Shown piece by piece: positions 63,375 to 64,000 of a stretch of 64,000 nucleotides of DNA. Source of the stretch: JALUZX01 sp964561605 (GTDB lineage Bacteria > Planctomycetota > UBA1135 > JALUZX01). Both the position numbers and the translations under genes were made by a program. The stretch lies in assembly GCA_964561605.1 (NCBI GenBank), contig CAZLQD010000010.1:175665-239664 (forward strand). Reading direction: 5' to 3'. A model generated the notes under the pieces. That model searched no databases. It was not told where the DNA came from and saw only the letters and a list, made by a program, of their open reading frames with translations. Position 1 is the first letter of the stretch, and each line of letters starts with the position of its first letter.

Positions 63375-63481
63375 AAAAAAATCGAATCCCGAGACGTCCA
63401 GGGAGTGCCAACAACTCCAAAAACGCCCCCAATACCCGCGAACTCCCAGACTCCCCCAAGGCCACTTTTTCTCTCTCTCCT

Positions 63482-63644
63482 CGTTAGCCCCGGCCGGCCG
63501 AGGTCTGGTCGAAGACCAGACCGAGGACGCCCGGGGAGTGGCTCCACCATCAAAAGCGCCCCCCAAAAAAACTCCGAACTCCCTCCCCCCTGACGTCGGG
63601 GAATCCTGTTCTCCGAACAGTCTTCCCCGCCGGCAGGGGCTAAC
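63482..63644. repeat. Structured palindromic repeat, unit 2
   Basis: The same plan as unit 1 about 290 bp downstream. Closing stem GTTAGCCCC/GGGGCTAAC (63483-63491, 63636-63644) plus GCCGG/CCGGC (63493-63497, 63630-63634). The first hairpin has an unrelated sequence but still pairs perfectly: GGTCTGGTC-GAA-GACCAGACC (63502-63522). The second is GGGGAG/CTCCCC (63533-63538, 63583-63588). The third is CGGGGAA-tc-CTGTTC-tcc-GAACAG-tc-TTCCCCG (63597-63629). The last 55 nt differ from unit 1 at one loop base. Confidence 0.75.
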
Positions 63645-63868
63645 AATGAAATCGGGAGTGGCTCCAGCATCGATACCTTCACTTCCCGCAGCAGAATCAA
63701 ATGGCCCTCACGTTGAAATTCCCCCTGAAAAACCCGTGACCCATCGACCTGGAGGCCCGACGAATCGGGCGGTTGGGCGGGGGTGGTGGGCTCCAAGAGC
63801 GTTTCAAATCGAGACGTTTCGCCTCTCCGTTTTCTTTCTTCTCAAAAAATCGGCTTGCTCGGCGTACC

Positions 63869-63891
63869 GGGGCCGGGCTCGGCCCGGCCCC
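63869..63891. other. Perfect 10-bp hairpin with TCG loop
   Basis: GGGGCCGGGC (63869-63878), TCG, GCCCGGCCCC (63882-63891). No U-run follows on the plus strand. It stands in the repeat-rich, gene-free tail and may be a terminator for an unseen neighbour or another palindromic element. Confidence 0.4.
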
Positions 63892-64000
63892 TGTAGAACA
63901 ACTTGAAAAGGGCTATGGTTGAAATGCAACAACCACTCAGCACCGTAACCCAGCCCCCGACGCCAGGGCTCGGCTTCGCCCGCCCTGAAAAGAACACAAA

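Larger units (their letters stand above)
62882..64000. other. Gene-free, repeat-rich region
   Basis: No credible gene on either strand; the minus-strand frames here are repeats read as Pro-Ala-Gly-Ala peptides. The region is visibly less GC-rich than the rest, with A- and CT-tracts. It holds two complete structured repeats (63185-63357, 63482-63644), at least four partial 5' copies, one partial inverted copy, and separate hairpins near the right end: GCCCGA-CGAA-TCGGGC about 63755-63770, and a 10-bp stem at 63869-63891. The window ends inside it. Confidence 0.75.

Noticed and set aside
63346..63491. Integron attC site between GGGGCTAAC and GTTAGCCCC
   Set aside because: The AAC...GTT order fits attC, but the ends miss the RYYYAAC/GTTRRRY consensus, the interior lacks paired L boxes, and the well-folded units have the opposite order.
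62987..63644. CRISPR array
   Set aside because: Copies are irregularly spaced, of unequal length, in both orientations and internally structured; there are no uniform spacers.
62234..63796. Minus-strand frames of 60-262 codons through gmd and the repeat region
   Set aside because: They read antisense gmd or repeated Pro-Ala-Gly-Ala peptides generated by the palindromic repeats, with no start signals and no homology I recognise.

Overview
The window is about 64 kb of GC-rich, densely coding bacterial chromosome. I think the source is a planctomycete. The evidence is a DUF1800-DUF1501 operon, two secreted proteins with a C-terminal domain opening on an FGxGC-type motif, split rnpA/yidD synteny without rpmH, and many lipoproteins and secreted proteins of unknown role. 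I see no rRNA, tRNA, insertion sequence, phage or CRISPR array.

Layout. 0.3-5.9 kb (+): ndk, rqcH/NFACT, a lipoprotein and a GH97 glycosidase, the last three joined by 4-bp overlaps. 6.0-13.3 kb (-): aconitase, a secreted trypsin-like protease, and a two-gene saccharopine (lysine catabolism) pair. 13.6-17.5 kb (-): DUF1800, DUF1501 and an FGAGC-domain secreted protein in one operon. 18.2-24.3 kb: secreted and TPR lipoproteins, a HAD-like protein lacking catalytic residues, a TrkA-type K+ channel, rnpA and yidD. 24.2-37.5 kb: six large polytopic membrane proteins, three GT-C/TMTC-like on the minus strand and three YfhO-like on the plus strand, followed by a metallo-beta-lactamase-fold hydrolase. 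38.4-42.4 kb: a 1013-aa lipoprotein with Ig-like repeats and a HExxH site, plus a secreted partner. 42.5-46.1 kb: a zinc-finger membrane protein divergent from an 875-aa fusion of RNA polymerase alpha-CTD-like repeats, a sigma region-4-like segment and winged-helix-like repeats. 46.2-53.3 kb (-): prkA, DUF444, spoVR, rhomboid, DUF502, PAP2. 53.5 kb (+): glutaminyl-cyclase/M28 lipoprotein. 54.5-62.9 kb: a nucleotide-sugar and glycan cluster with multidomain glycosyltransferase-methyltransferase fusions and gmd.

62.9-64.0 kb holds no gene. It is less GC-rich and contains repeated palindromic elements. Two of them, about 165-173 nt each, fold on paper into the same four-helix arrangement. One helix has a completely different sequence but is perfectly paired in both copies, and another shows a T.G to C-G change. 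This is the best candidate in the window for an undescribed structured element. The alpha-CTD/sigma4/winged-helix fusion is the best candidate for an undescribed regulator.

Starts were often moved downstream of the longest open frame, using Shine-Dalgarno sequences, lipoboxes, signal peptides and ATGA/GTGA/TTGA stop-start overlaps. Function calls come from motif recognition by eye, with no database search.
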